This document shows, in pieces, positions 8,092 to 15,444 of a stretch of 32,534 nucleotides of DNA. Source of the stretch: Myxococcaceae bacterium (lineage in GTDB: Bacteria; Myxococcota; Myxococcia; Myxococcales; Myxococcaceae); the NCBI GenBank assembly GCA_004173515.1, contig SECN01000031.1:1-32534 (forward strand). Direction: 5' to 3'. The position numbers and the translations under genes were made by a program. Under the pieces are notes generated by a model. The model was given only the letters and a program-made list of their open reading frames with translations, searched no databases and was not told where the DNA came from. The stretch's first letter is position 1, and each line of letters begins with the position of its first letter.

Positions 8092-8793
8092 GTGCATTCA
8101 CACGAACATCATCACGAACACCATTTCGGGCAGGAGCACGCCGCCCGCTACGACGCGGGCGTGTCCACCGGCCTGCCCGGCTACCACGCCATGCTCGAGA
8201 TCATCGCGGCGGCGATGGCCTCCGCGTTGAAAGGCAACGACGCCGCCTCTGTGCTCTGCGTGGGCGTCGGAACCGCCCAGGAGCTGCTGCCCTATGCCCG
8301 CTACGGAGCACCCACGTGGCGGTTCACCGGGACGGACACGTCACCGCACATGCTCGCCGTGGCCCGCGAGCGATTGAGCAGCACGAGCATGGGCGACCGG
8401 ATGCGGTTGCACGAAGGGACCCTTCACGACCTGCCCACCAGCGCCCCATTCGACGGGGCGCAGATGGTGGGAGTCCTCCATCACGTGGGGGCATCGAGGC
8501 GCCTGGAACTGCTGCGGGAAGTGGTGGGCCGGCTCAAGCCCGGAGCGCCCTTCATCATTGGTGAGTGCGTGGGGACCGACCCTGTCCTCCTGGCCGTGGA
8601 AGAGGAGCAGTTGCGCGTGGCCGGAGCCACTCCTGAGAAGCTCGCGCGGCGGCGCAAGGAGGTCGCGAGCCTGGAGATACCCGCCACCGATGAGGTGCTC
8701 TTCAATCTGCTGCGCGAGGCCGGACTGACGGAGCCCCGCCTGCTCTTCGCCTCGTTGCAGTACAAGACCTTCCTCGTGCACGTGGCGCATTGA
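8092..8793 (+). CDS. Class I SAM-dependent methyltransferase with His-rich N terminus
   Basis: A 233-residue Rossmann-fold methyltransferase with unknown substrate. Motif I is VLCVGVGTAQELLPYA (SAM-binding, near residue 60), motif II is FTGTDTSPHMLAVARERL (acidic ribose-binding Asp), and GTLHDLP...FDGAQMVGVLHHV forms motifs III-IV; the VVGRLKPGAPFIIGE strand is typical of UbiE/Methyltransf_25-type enzymes. It is not Erm-like (no NPPY). The first 16 residues contain eight histidines (MHSHEHHHEHHFGQEH), suggesting metal binding or a quirk of low-complexity sequence. The GTG at 8092 is supported by GGAG at 8082-8085, six bases upstream. It follows the AraC gene with 154 nt between; I see no convincing promoter there, so co-transcription is possible. 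Confidence 0.88.
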   Translation: MHSHEHHHEHHFGQEHAARYDAGVSTGLPGYHAMLEIIAAAMASALKGNDAASVLCVGVGTAQELLPYARYGAPTWRFTGTDTSPHMLAVARERLSSTSMGDRMRLHEGTLHDLPTSAPFDGAQMVGVLHHVGASRRLELLREVVGRLKPGAPFIIGECVGTDPVLLAVEEEQLRVAGATPEKLARRRKEVASLEIPATDEVLFNLLREAGLTEPRLLFASLQYKTFLVHVAH

Positions 8794-8853
8794 GGGTCGC
8801 GCACGGGCGCTATTTTCGTTCACCGCCGTCAGCCATCTCGACACCACCATTAC

Positions 8854-8882
8854 TTGACAGGTGAGCCATTCATCCAACATGC
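8854..8882 (+). promoter_or_regulatory. Possible sigma70-type promoter for the small lipoprotein
   Basis: A perfect TTGACA (8854-8859) lies upstream of the small lipoprotein gene; the hexamer at 17-nt spacing (ACATGC) is a poor -10. The 207-nt gap (8794-9000) holds no other gene that I can support. Confidence 0.3.
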
Positions 8883-9000
8883 GAAGCAATCATGGGCAAG
8901 CGAACGGGGTGCGCCGTTGGCGATTCCAGGTGTTGAATTGCAAGAGCATCCCCATTTCCGATATTCAGGCAGACGCAGTTCTCACCGAGAGGAGCTCCCC

Positions 9001-9264
9001 ATGCTGACGCGTGTCGTGACGAGTGCTTTCGCTGTGATGGGTCTGGCCCTGGCCCTGGCCTGTGGTGGAGCGGAGACGACGGACATCGAGCAGACGGAGG
9101 GCGTCTCCACCGAGGCGCGGTCGCCCGCGGCGGAGGCCGTGTCGACGGACACCTCCGCCGAGATCCTCCCGGGTTGTGGTGGCTTCAAGCAGCCGTGCTG
9201 CGAGCTGCTGTATTGCAACACCGGTTACGAGTGCGATCCCTCCACCCGGAAGTGTCTCCACTGA
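9001..9264 (+). CDS. Small six-cysteine (knottin-like) lipoprotein
   Basis: An 87-residue exported protein. Residues 1-20 form a lipoprotein signal ending in LALAC (Cys21), followed by an acidic Thr/Glu/Ala-rich linker. The last ~30 residues hold six cysteines spaced C-x6-CC-x4-C-x5-C-x6-C, which fits a disulfide-rich mini-domain of inhibitor-cystine-knot type; this fold is inference from spacing. The start is firm: GAGGAG sits a few bases before the ATG at 9001. It probably acts on the cell surface or in the periplasm, where disulfides can form. Function is unknown; a secreted toxin, inhibitor or structural peptide are all possible. It converges on the kinase-TPR gene, with a strong 12-bp hairpin between the two stops. 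Confidence 0.8.
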   Translation: MLTRVVTSAFAVMGLALALACGGAETTDIEQTEGVSTEARSPAAEAVSTDTSAEILPGCGGFKQPCCELLYCNTGYECDPSTRKCLH

Positions 9265-9286
9265 CGACGTCTGGCTGAAGCCGTCC

Positions 9287-9320
9287 GGAGGCACCTCGTG
9301 GCTTTACCCGAGGTGCCTCC
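9287..9320. terminator. Bidirectional hairpin between convergent genes
   Basis: GGAGGCACCTCG (9287-9298) and CGAGGTGCCTCC (9309-9320) form a perfect 12-bp stem with a 10-nt loop, between the stop at 9264 (+) and the stop at 9321 (-). There is no T run on either strand. It is the obvious candidate to separate the two convergent transcripts. Confidence 0.6.
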
Positions 9321-12233
9321 CTACCGGCTCGCGAGCCACTGCTTCACCTGCGCCAGCTCGCGCCGGGTCATGGCCCCGCCCTGCGCGAAGCCTTCGACCG
9401 CCTTGCGCGCCAGCATCAGCGCCCGCTCCTGCTCCGCGGGCTGCCCCCAGAGCGCCTGCGCGAGCGCGAAGTGCGTCATCGCCGCGTCCGTCGGATTCCA
9501 GCCCAGCGGGGTCAGCACCCGCTCCGACGTCTCCAGCAACTCGCGCGCGGCATCCCCTTGCCCCAACTGGAAGTACGCCAGCCCCAGCGCCGTGCGGCTG
9601 TGAATCGTCCGCGCGTGCTCCGCGCCCAGTGACCGCGACTTCGACTCCAGCGCCTCGCGCAGGAGTGGCACCGCTTCCTTCGGCCGTCCCTGCGCCACGA
9701 GCAGCCGCCCCACGTCCTCGCCCAGCGTGTCCACCGCGAACTCCTCCGGAGGCAGCACCTTGCGCTGGAGCGCCAGTCCCTCCTGGAAGTGCGCGAGCGC
9801 CTCCGCGTCCCGCTCCAGCCGCTCCTCCGCGCCCGCCAGGGCCTTGAGCGAATCGATGGCCTCGCGGCTCTCCGCGCCGAAGCCCTGACGCATGCCCTCC
9901 AGCGCCTCCCGGTGCAGCGCGAGCGCCCGGTCCGGCGCGCCCAGCGACTCCTGCACGAGCGCCAGGTCATGGAGCAGCAGCAGCGTCTGGGAATTGAGCG
10001 GCCCCAGCGTCTGCTGGCGCAGCGTGTACGCGCGCTGCAACCACTGGAGCGCCTGCGGCAGGTGTCCCGCCTCCTGTTCCGCGAAGCCCAGGTTCGTGAG
10101 CGCGCTCGCGAGCAGCGGGTGCGTGGGGCCCAGCCGCTCCTCGTAGATGGCGAAGGCTTTCTGGTACAGGGCCGTGGCCTCCGCCTGCCTTCCCTGTCTC
10201 AGCAGCACCATGCCCAGGTTGTTGTAGACCTTCGCGGTGTCCACGTGACGCGTGCCCACCGTCCGCTCCCGCAGCGCCAGGGCCCGCGCGTAGTGCTCCG
10301 CCGCCACGTCGAGCGAACCCTCGCTCAGCGCGAGGATGCCCTCGTGATTGGCCAGACGCCCCTCCAGGTCGGGCGCGGAGCCCAGCCGCTCGATCAGCGC
10401 GTGCGCCTGCGCGCTCCACAGGTGGGCTTCCGGAAACCACTCGGGGGCTTCGCTCAATCCGAGCACCAGCTCTGTCGCCACCTGGAGCGCCACCTCGTCA
10501 TGGCGTCCCGCCGTCGCGGCGGCCATGGCGTCGTGCCACGTGGCCATCGCCTCACGCGACTGGCTCAGGCGGTGGTGGACCCAGCCGAGCACGTGCAGCG
10601 CTTCGGCCTCCACCGGGCGGTAGTGCGTGGCGCGCGCCGCGTCCACCGCCGCCCTGGCCACGGGCAGGGCCTGCGCGTACCGGCCCGCGTCGAGCAGCGC
10701 CTGCGCGTGCGTCACCTCCTTGCGCACCGCCTCCACGCGGGCGCGGGCCGCCGCGTCCTCCGGCGGGGGCACGGCCGCCGAAAGCGCCTCCACGTTCGCG
10801 CACCCGGAGACGCCCCGGAGCGCATCCACCGCCTCCGCGCTGCGCTGCACGAGCGCCGCGTCCGCGTGCGCCAGCTCCGTGCCCAGCGCATCCACCGACC
10901 GCAGGCGCCGGTCCAGGCACGCCATGCGCAGCGCCAGGTGTGCTTCCGGTTGCTCCCCCGTCACGCGCGTGGCCTCGCACGCCTGACGGTGCATCCGGCT
11001 CCACTGCGTCGCGTACGCATCCAGGGCGCTCGACACCCGGTCGAAGGCCCCTTCCGCGTCCGTCGCGCCGCTGTGCTCGAAGGCCTCCGCCACCGCCGCC
11101 TTCCGCGCGGGTCCCCACACCTGGGCGAACAGCGCGGGCGCCCCACTGCACGGCGTCGGACGCACCCACGCCACCCCCACGCCCAGCATCAACCCGGCCA
11201 CCACCGCCAGCGACCGGCCCGCGAGCTTCCGCCGACCGGCCTCCGGGTCGCGCTCCAGCGCCTCCAGCAGGGCCTCCATCGTCGCGAAGCGCTGCTCGGG
11301 CGCCACCGCCAGCCCTCGCGCGAGCACGCGGTGCACCCACCCCGGAAGCGACGGATGCGCCGGCGGCTCCAGGTCCACCCGGGGCCCCCCCGCGCCCTGG
11401 GGCGCTCGCTGCGAATCCAGCAGCGTCACCGCCATGCGCCGCAGCGTCCCCTCCTCGAAGGGGCGCTGGCCGGTGAGGGCCTCGTAGACGGACACGCAAT
11501 AGCTGAACTGATCCGCGCGGGCGTCCGGCCCCCGCCCCGCGTACTGCTCCGGGGCCATGTACGCGGGCGTCCCCACCAGCGCGCCGGTCGCGGTGAGCCG
11601 CGCATCCGTGGGGCCTTCGAGGAGCGCCGTCACCGGCACGCCGGGCCCGGCCTCCGCGTTCGCATCCGACGCGATGCCGAAGTCCGTCACCCAGACGCCG
11701 CCCTCGCGCCCCAGCAACACGTTGTCCGGCTTGAAGTCCCGGTGGACCAGCCCCGCCGCGTGCGCCGCCGCGAGCCCCCGCCCCATGGCCCGGCACACGG
11801 ACAGGAGCTGGTGCCGCGGGCGCGGCCCTTCCCGCAGCCACTGCCGCAGCGTGCCGCCTTCCACGCGGGCCATGGCGATGAACACCCGGCCGTCGTGCGT
11901 CCCCACGTCGTGCACGGTGAGCACGTTCGGATGCGACAGGCGCGCCATCGCCTGGGCCTCGCGCACCAGCCTCAGCGCGCGGGCGTCCTCCTCCTCGTCG
12001 GGGAGGCGGCGCTCATGCAGCAGCTTGATGGCGACGGTGCGCCGAAGTTCCGGATCGAACGCCTCGAACACCTCGCCCATGCCGCCGCGCCCCAACCGCG
12101 CGAGCAGCACGTAGCGCCCCACCCGCGTCGCGTGGAGGGGACGCTCCGACAGGCCCCCGCCATCACCGGTCGGGTGAGCGGTGTTCGGGGCTGAGGACGG
12201 CCCGGTGTCCGGGGGGTGCCGTGAGGTGGTCAT
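9321..12233 (-). CDS. Ser/Thr protein kinase with TPR domain
   Basis: 970 residues. The N-terminal kinase domain (about 40-310) has GRGGMGE (48-54), Lys70, helix C Glu92, catalytic HRDFKPDN (164-171, Asp166), DFG Asp184, and GTPAYMAPEQ (221-230); all catalytic residues are present. A single membrane helix lies at about 341-357 (SLAVVAGLMLGVGVAWV), so the kinase is cytoplasmic and the remaining ~600 residues should be outside the inner membrane. That part is helical, with many tetratricopeptide repeats over about 520-950 (for example the VYNNLGMVLLRQGRQAEA and ALTNLGFAEQEAGHLPQA units), a protein-interaction scaffold. This kinase-TM-TPR layout is common in myxobacteria. No Shine-Dalgarno is obvious; TAGGAT lies 9 nt before the ATG, suggesting a very short leader. 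It shares orientation with the ferredoxin gene, 80 nt upstream. Confidence 0.95.
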   Translation of the reverse strand: MTTSRHPPDTGPSSAPNTAHPTGDGGGLSERPLHATRVGRYVLLARLGRGGMGEVFEAFDPELRRTVAIKLLHERRLPDEEEDARALRLVREAQAMARLSHPNVLTVHDVGTHDGRVFIAMARVEGGTLRQWLREGPRPRHQLLSVCRAMGRGLAAAHAAGLVHRDFKPDNVLLGREGGVWVTDFGIASDANAEAGPGVPVTALLEGPTDARLTATGALVGTPAYMAPEQYAGRGPDARADQFSYCVSVYEALTGQRPFEEGTLRRMAVTLLDSQRAPQGAGGPRVDLEPPAHPSLPGWVHRVLARGLAVAPEQRFATMEALLEALERDPEAGRRKLAGRSLAVVAGLMLGVGVAWVRPTPCSGAPALFAQVWGPARKAAVAEAFEHSGATDAEGAFDRVSSALDAYATQWSRMHRQACEATRVTGEQPEAHLALRMACLDRRLRSVDALGTELAHADAALVQRSAEAVDALRGVSGCANVEALSAAVPPPEDAAARARVEAVRKEVTHAQALLDAGRYAQALPVARAAVDAARATHYRPVEAEALHVLGWVHHRLSQSREAMATWHDAMAAATAGRHDEVALQVATELVLGLSEAPEWFPEAHLWSAQAHALIERLGSAPDLEGRLANHEGILALSEGSLDVAAEHYARALALRERTVGTRHVDTAKVYNNLGMVLLRQGRQAEATALYQKAFAIYEERLGPTHPLLASALTNLGFAEQEAGHLPQALQWLQRAYTLRQQTLGPLNSQTLLLLHDLALVQESLGAPDRALALHREALEGMRQGFGAESREAIDSLKALAGAEERLERDAEALAHFQEGLALQRKVLPPEEFAVDTLGEDVGRLLVAQGRPKEAVPLLREALESKSRSLGAEHARTIHSRTALGLAYFQLGQGDAARELLETSERVLTPLGWNPTDAAMTHFALAQALWGQPAEQERALMLARKAVEGFAQGGAMTRRELAQVKQWLASR

Positions 12234-12242
12234 CGGCCGGGC

Positions 12243-12248
12243 ATCCTA
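12243..12248 (-). promoter_or_regulatory. -10-like element 9 nt before kinase-TPR start
   Basis: On the minus strand TAGGAT is followed by 9 nt and then the ATG ending at 12233. This matches the TAnnnT-N9/10-ATG arrangement before the genes at 4423, 22628 and 30220. Confidence 0.35.
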
Positions 12249-12313
12249 GTGCCATCCGGCATTTTCCCGCTTTCCCCGCCAGGACGGTCAGCCTCCGGGC
12301 GGGCGACACGCGC

Positions 12314-12604
12314 TCAGTAGAGGTCTTCCTCTTTGTGCGTTTCGAGCGTCACGTCCGACGTGGGATAGGCCACGCAGGTCAAGATGTAGCCGTTCCCCTG
12401 CTGTTCTTCGTCGAGGAAGGTCTGATCGCTCTGGTCCACCGTGCCGCTCAACACCTTCGCGACACAGCTCGAGCAGGAGCCCGCACGACAACTGTACGGG
12501 AGATCAATCCCAGCCTCCTCCGCGGCATCTTGGATGTACGTGTCGTCAGCGCAGTCGATCGTGAGCCCTCCGTACGGAGTCTTCAGGGTCACTTTGTAGG
12601 TCAT
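12314..12604 (-). CDS. Plant-type [2Fe-2S] ferredoxin
   Basis: A 96-residue cytosolic electron carrier. Cluster ligands are Cys39, Cys44, Cys47 and Cys77, the C-x4-C-x2-C-x29-C pattern of plant/cyanobacterial ferredoxins. The body has the beta-grasp sequence style ([48 protein letters not shown]) and an acidic C terminus (HKEEDLY) for docking basic partners. The ATG at 12604 gives the canonical length; an upstream in-frame ATG at 12625 would add seven residues. Its reductase and acceptor are not in the window. It sits 53 nt after the GT4 stop and 80 nt before the kinase gene, all on the minus strand; a functional link to either is not evident. Confidence 0.94.
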   Translation of the reverse strand: MTYKVTLKTPYGGLTIDCADDTYIQDAAEEAGIDLPYSCRAGSCSSCVAKVLSGTVDQSDQTFLDEEQQGNGYILTCVAYPTSDVTLETHKEEDLY

Positions 12605-12657
12605 GGAGTGGGGCCCGCCTTTCATCCAGCGCCGGGAAGTGGAAATGGCGCCTGATG

Positions 12658-13746
12658 TCACCTTGGCTCCAGTCCCCCTGAAAGCCATCCAGCCCCCGGG
12701 GCTGGCCGGGCCCATACGGCGGGCCCCTCCAGGAGCGCCTGATAGCGTTCGACATACCGGCGTGCCATCAGCGTCGCGGTGAAGTGACGCTCGAAGTGCG
12801 CGCGGCAACGGGCCCGCTCAATCCCAGACAGGGCATCCACGGCGCGCACGGCCTCCTCGACGGAGGACACCAGGAAGCCCGTCTCCCCATGGCGGACGAT
12901 CTCCGGCACCGAGCCGTGCGCGAAGGCAATCACCGGCGTTCCGCACGCCATCGCTTCAATCATCACCATGCCGAACGGCTCCGGCCAGTCGATGGGAAAC
13001 AGCAGCGCCTCGGCGTGGCCCAGCAGGTCCGCCTTGCCGGCATCGTCCAGCTCCCCCAGGTACTCCACGCCCGGCGTGTCGAGCAGCGGGCGGATCTGCT
13101 CGTCGAAGTACCGCTGATCCACCCGGTCCACCTTCGCGGCGATCCGCAGGCGCATCCCCGCGCGCAGCGCGATCTCGATGGCGCGGTCCGGGCGCTTCTC
13201 CGGGGAGATGCGCCCCACGAAGGCCAGATAGCCTCCCCTGCCCTTCCCCTGCCGGTAGAGCTGCGAGGGCACGCCATTGTGGACCGCGTCCAACCACGCC
13301 CGGTCCGCCATGGATTGCCGCTGGCTCTCGGAGATGGGCACGAGGCGAAGCGTGTCGAAGCACCGGTGCAGCCGCCGCACCTCCGGCAGGTCCAACCGCC
13401 CGTGCAGCGTCGTCAGGAAGGGCACCCCGGTCCGCTGCATGAAGGGGACATGCCAGTAGCCCGTATGGAAGTGGATGATGTCGAAGCCCGCCGCCCGCCG
13501 CGCCAGCATCTCGAACATCTCGAAGTGCACCGCCAGCGGATCCCGGCAGTCCGGGTCCAGCCGCAGCGCCCGTGAGCAGGGCGCCACGAGCCGCGCGCGC
13601 GTCGTGCTGTCGCCGCTGGCGAACAGCGTGACGTCATGCCCCTGCGCCACCAGCTCCTCGGTGAGATACGACACGACCCGCTCGGTGCCGCCATAGGTCC
13701 TGGGCGGAACGGATTCGGTGAGCGGCGCCACCTGGGCGATCTTCAT
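12658..13746 (-). CDS. GT4-family glycosyltransferase
   Basis: A 362-residue retaining, GT-B-fold glycosyltransferase that would use a nucleotide-sugar donor; acceptor unknown. The N-terminal acceptor domain starts [20 protein letters not shown], a glycine-rich loop typical of GT4, followed by [24 protein letters not shown]. The middle has [13 protein letters not shown] and ISESQRQ. The C-terminal donor domain has [18 protein letters not shown] and the EX7E motif in EPFGMVMIE, then GTPVIAF and GFLV. The ATG at 13746 has GAGG about 14 nt upstream. It is divergent from the ornithine cyclodeaminase-family gene across 162 nt, and followed by the ferredoxin gene. Likely roles are surface polysaccharide or glycoconjugate synthesis, by family. 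Confidence 0.93.
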   Translation of the reverse strand: MKIAQVAPLTESVPPRTYGGTERVVSYLTEELVAQGHDVTLFASGDSTTRARLVAPCSRALRLDPDCRDPLAVHFEMFEMLARRAAGFDIIHFHTGYWHVPFMQRTGVPFLTTLHGRLDLPEVRRLHRCFDTLRLVPISESQRQSMADRAWLDAVHNGVPSQLYRQGKGRGGYLAFVGRISPEKRPDRAIEIALRAGMRLRIAAKVDRVDQRYFDEQIRPLLDTPGVEYLGELDDAGKADLLGHAEALLFPIDWPEPFGMVMIEAMACGTPVIAFAHGSVPEIVRHGETGFLVSSVEEAVRAVDALSGIERARCRAHFERHFTATLMARRYVERYQALLEGPAVWARPAPGAGWLSGGLEPR

Positions 13747-13896
13747 GGCGGAAAAAACCTCGTGAGCAGGGATTGCGAGGCAAGCTAATCCCAGACAGCC
13801 CGAGCCCCCAGGTGCCGCGGGCATGCCCTCACGTCGCGAAGTGTCCACCCTTCGGGGAGGGTCGACAGGGCGCGTGCGCGGGCGCTCGCGGTTGGG

Positions 13897-13902
13897 TATA
13901 GC
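13897..13902 (+). promoter_or_regulatory. -10-like element just before the cyclodeaminase-family gene
   Basis: TATAGC ends 6 nt before the ATG at 13909 and no Shine-Dalgarno is visible, so a leaderless transcript is possible. No convincing -35 is present. Confidence 0.3.
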
Positions 13903-13908
13903 GGCGCC

Positions 13909-14871
13909 ATGCCCACCCTCCTCCTCAGTGCCAAAGAGCTGCGCGGCCTCTACACCGTCGAACTCGGACTGGAAGCCGTGGAGCGCGCCTTCCTGGCCCA
14001 TGGCCGTGGCGACGCGCTCATGCCCCCCAAGGTGTACCTGTCCCTGCCGAAGTACGACGGCGACTTCCGCGCCATGCCGGCGTTCCTGGACGGCGCCGCG
14101 GGCGTGAAGTGGGTCAACGCCCATCCCCGCAACCCCCAGAAGCACGGCCTGCCCACCGTGCGCGCCGTCTACATCCTCAGCGATCCGGACACCGCGTCCC
14201 CGCTGGCCATCCTGGACGGCACGCTGCTCACCGCGTGGCGCACCGGCGCCGCGGGCGGCATCGCGTCCAAGTACCTGGCGAAGAAGCAGCCCCGCACGCT
14301 GGGCCTCGTGGGCTGTGGCGTGCAGGCCCGGGTGCTCATCGACGCGCACCGCGCGCTCTTCGGGGACCTGGAGCTGCTCATGGCGGACGTGTCCGACGCC
14401 GCCGCGCAGGCCCTCCAGAAGGAGAAGGGCGGCCGGGTCGTGAGCCTCCAGGAAGCCTCCGGCGCGGACATCGTCTGCTCCGCCACGCCCGCCCGCGCCC
14501 CGGTGGTCCGCCGCGAATGGGTCCAGCCCGGGGCCCACATCAACGCCATGGGCGCGGATGCCCCCGGCAAGCAGGAGCTGGATCCGCGCCTGCTCGTCGA
14601 AGGGCGCGTCTTCATCGACGACGCGGAGCAGGCGCTCCACTCCGGTGAGGTCAACGTGCCCCTGCACGATGGCCTCCTCAAGCAGGAGCAGCTCGCCGGC
14701 ACCCTGGGCGAGGTCGTCGCGGGCCGCAAGCCGGGGCGGACCGGGAACGAAGTCACCGTCTTCGACTCCACCGGCCTCGCCGTCCAGGACGTGGCCCTGG
14801 CCCGCGCGCTCTACGACGTCGCCCGGGCGAAGGGCGTCGGACAGCTCTTCGACCTCGTCGGGGACGCCTGA
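13909..14871 (+). CDS. Ornithine cyclodeaminase / alanine dehydrogenase-family protein
   Basis: 320 residues, the standard length for the mu-crystallin/OCD family of NAD(P)-dependent enzymes. Members convert ornithine to proline plus ammonia, act as archaeal-type alanine dehydrogenase, or reduce cyclic imino acids. Seen: the catalytic-domain GVKWVN Lys region, ILDGTLLTAWRTGAAGGIAS (conserved WRT-GA segment), the dinucleotide fold LGLVGCGVQARVL (GxGxQA), DIVCSATPARAPV, GAHINAMGADAPGKQELD, and the C-terminal TVFDSTGLAVQDVALA signature. The substrate cannot be fixed from sequence. The start is at 13909, with a TATAGC box almost touching it. A small hairpin (6 bp, 14877-14895) follows the stop. 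Confidence 0.93.
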   Translation: MPTLLLSAKELRGLYTVELGLEAVERAFLAHGRGDALMPPKVYLSLPKYDGDFRAMPAFLDGAAGVKWVNAHPRNPQKHGLPTVRAVYILSDPDTASPLAILDGTLLTAWRTGAAGGIASKYLAKKQPRTLGLVGCGVQARVLIDAHRALFGDLELLMADVSDAAAQALQKEKGGRVVSLQEASGADIVCSATPARAPVVRREWVQPGAHINAMGADAPGKQELDPRLLVEGRVFIDDAEQALHSGEVNVPLHDGLLKQEQLAGTLGEVVAGRKPGRTGNEVTVFDSTGLAVQDVALARALYDVARAKGVGQLFDLVGDA

Positions 14872-14876
14872 TTTTC

Positions 14877-14895
14877 CGGGAGGTGGCAACTCCCG
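14877..14895 (+). terminator. Short hairpin after cyclodeaminase-family gene
   Basis: CGGGAG (14877-14882) pairs with CTCCCG (14890-14895) around a 7-nt loop, 5 nt after the stop. It is short and has no clear T run after it, so it is a weak call. Confidence 0.3.
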
Positions 14896-14906
14896 CCGGA
14901 TTTCGC

Positions 14907-14912
14907 GATAAT
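14907..14912 (+). promoter_or_regulatory. Possible -10 box for the 72-residue gene
   Basis: GATAAT lies 64 nt before the ATG at 14977. The hexamer at 17-nt spacing (TGGCAA, 14884-14889) is only a partial -35 match and overlaps the preceding hairpin. Confidence 0.3.
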
Positions 14913-14976
14913 CCCCTACACTCGCAGCTCCGCCCGGACGTGTCCTTCGCCGGGCGGCCCAGGACAGGTGGTTCGC

Positions 14977-15195
14977 ATGAGCTTGAAGATTCCGACCTCG
15001 GCGCCGCTGGACGCGATGAACACCTCCCAGCGCCTGAACACGGTGGAGCAGCGCATGCTCCAGGGCCTCACGGGCGATGACCGCACCCGCGCCGAAGCCC
15101 AGATCATGCTCCAGAAGCAGAGTGAGACCGTCGCCTACGTCTCCAACCTGCTCAAGAGCGACACCACCATCCAGGTGATTGGAAACCTGAAGTAG
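14977..15195 (+). CDS. Small hypothetical protein (72 residues)
   Basis: I do not recognise this protein. It is 72 residues, predicted all-helical after a short Pro/Ser start, with no signal peptide, membrane segment or cysteine. The C-terminal half (QKQSETVAYVSNLLKSDTTI) has a heptad-like hydrophobic pattern, so it may be a short coiled-coil or helical-hairpin protein. The ending slightly recalls type III needle or inner-rod proteins, but this is only an impression and no secretion genes are nearby. Coding support: codons favour G/C in third position, an AGGT-type weak ribosome site lies upstream, and a perfect 9-bp hairpin begins at the last base of its stop codon. An in-frame GTG at 14968 would add three residues. 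Confidence 0.65.
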   Translation: MSLKIPTSAPLDAMNTSQRLNTVEQRMLQGLTGDDRTRAEAQIMLQKQSETVAYVSNLLKSDTTIQVIGNLK

Positions 15196-15217
15196 CCGTC
15201 GCGAAGCCCGCGACGGC
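15195..15217 (+). terminator. Hairpin at the end of the 72-residue gene
   Basis: GCCGTCGCG (15195-15203) and CGCGACGGC (15209-15217) form a perfect 9-bp stem with a 5-nt loop, starting on the last base of the stop codon. No T run follows. Confidence 0.5.
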
Positions 15218-15397
15218 CGAAGCACACGGCAAGGCGGGTCCGCCCGCCTGCCACGTCACGGCCGACAGGCGGAGCGCCCGCTGGCGCCTCGGAAGAGGTC
15301 CTCGCGCGGGCGCCTGAGCCGGTAAGCCGTCCCACCTGGAGCATCGGACCGCCACGTGCGACCTGTCAGGGCGCCGGGCGCGTGCTTCCACGGGGAC

Positions 15398-15444
15398 AAA
15401 AAAGAGAGCGCTCGCCGGCACCTTGGAGTTTTACCGGCGAGCGC
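15398..15444 (-). terminator. Intrinsic terminator on the minus strand, no gene directly upstream
   Basis: Read on the minus strand, GCGCTCGCCGG (15434-15444) and CCGGCGAGCGC (15408-15418) form a perfect 11-bp GC-rich stem with a 15-nt loop, followed by TCTCTTTTTTG. It is the only terminator in the window with a run of six T. The nearest minus-strand gene ends 435 nt upstream at 15879. Confidence 0.75.

Noticed and set aside
9789..12194. An 801-codon plus-strand open frame
   Set aside because: It is the shadow of the kinase-TPR gene on the opposite strand; composition is Arg/His-rich without motifs.
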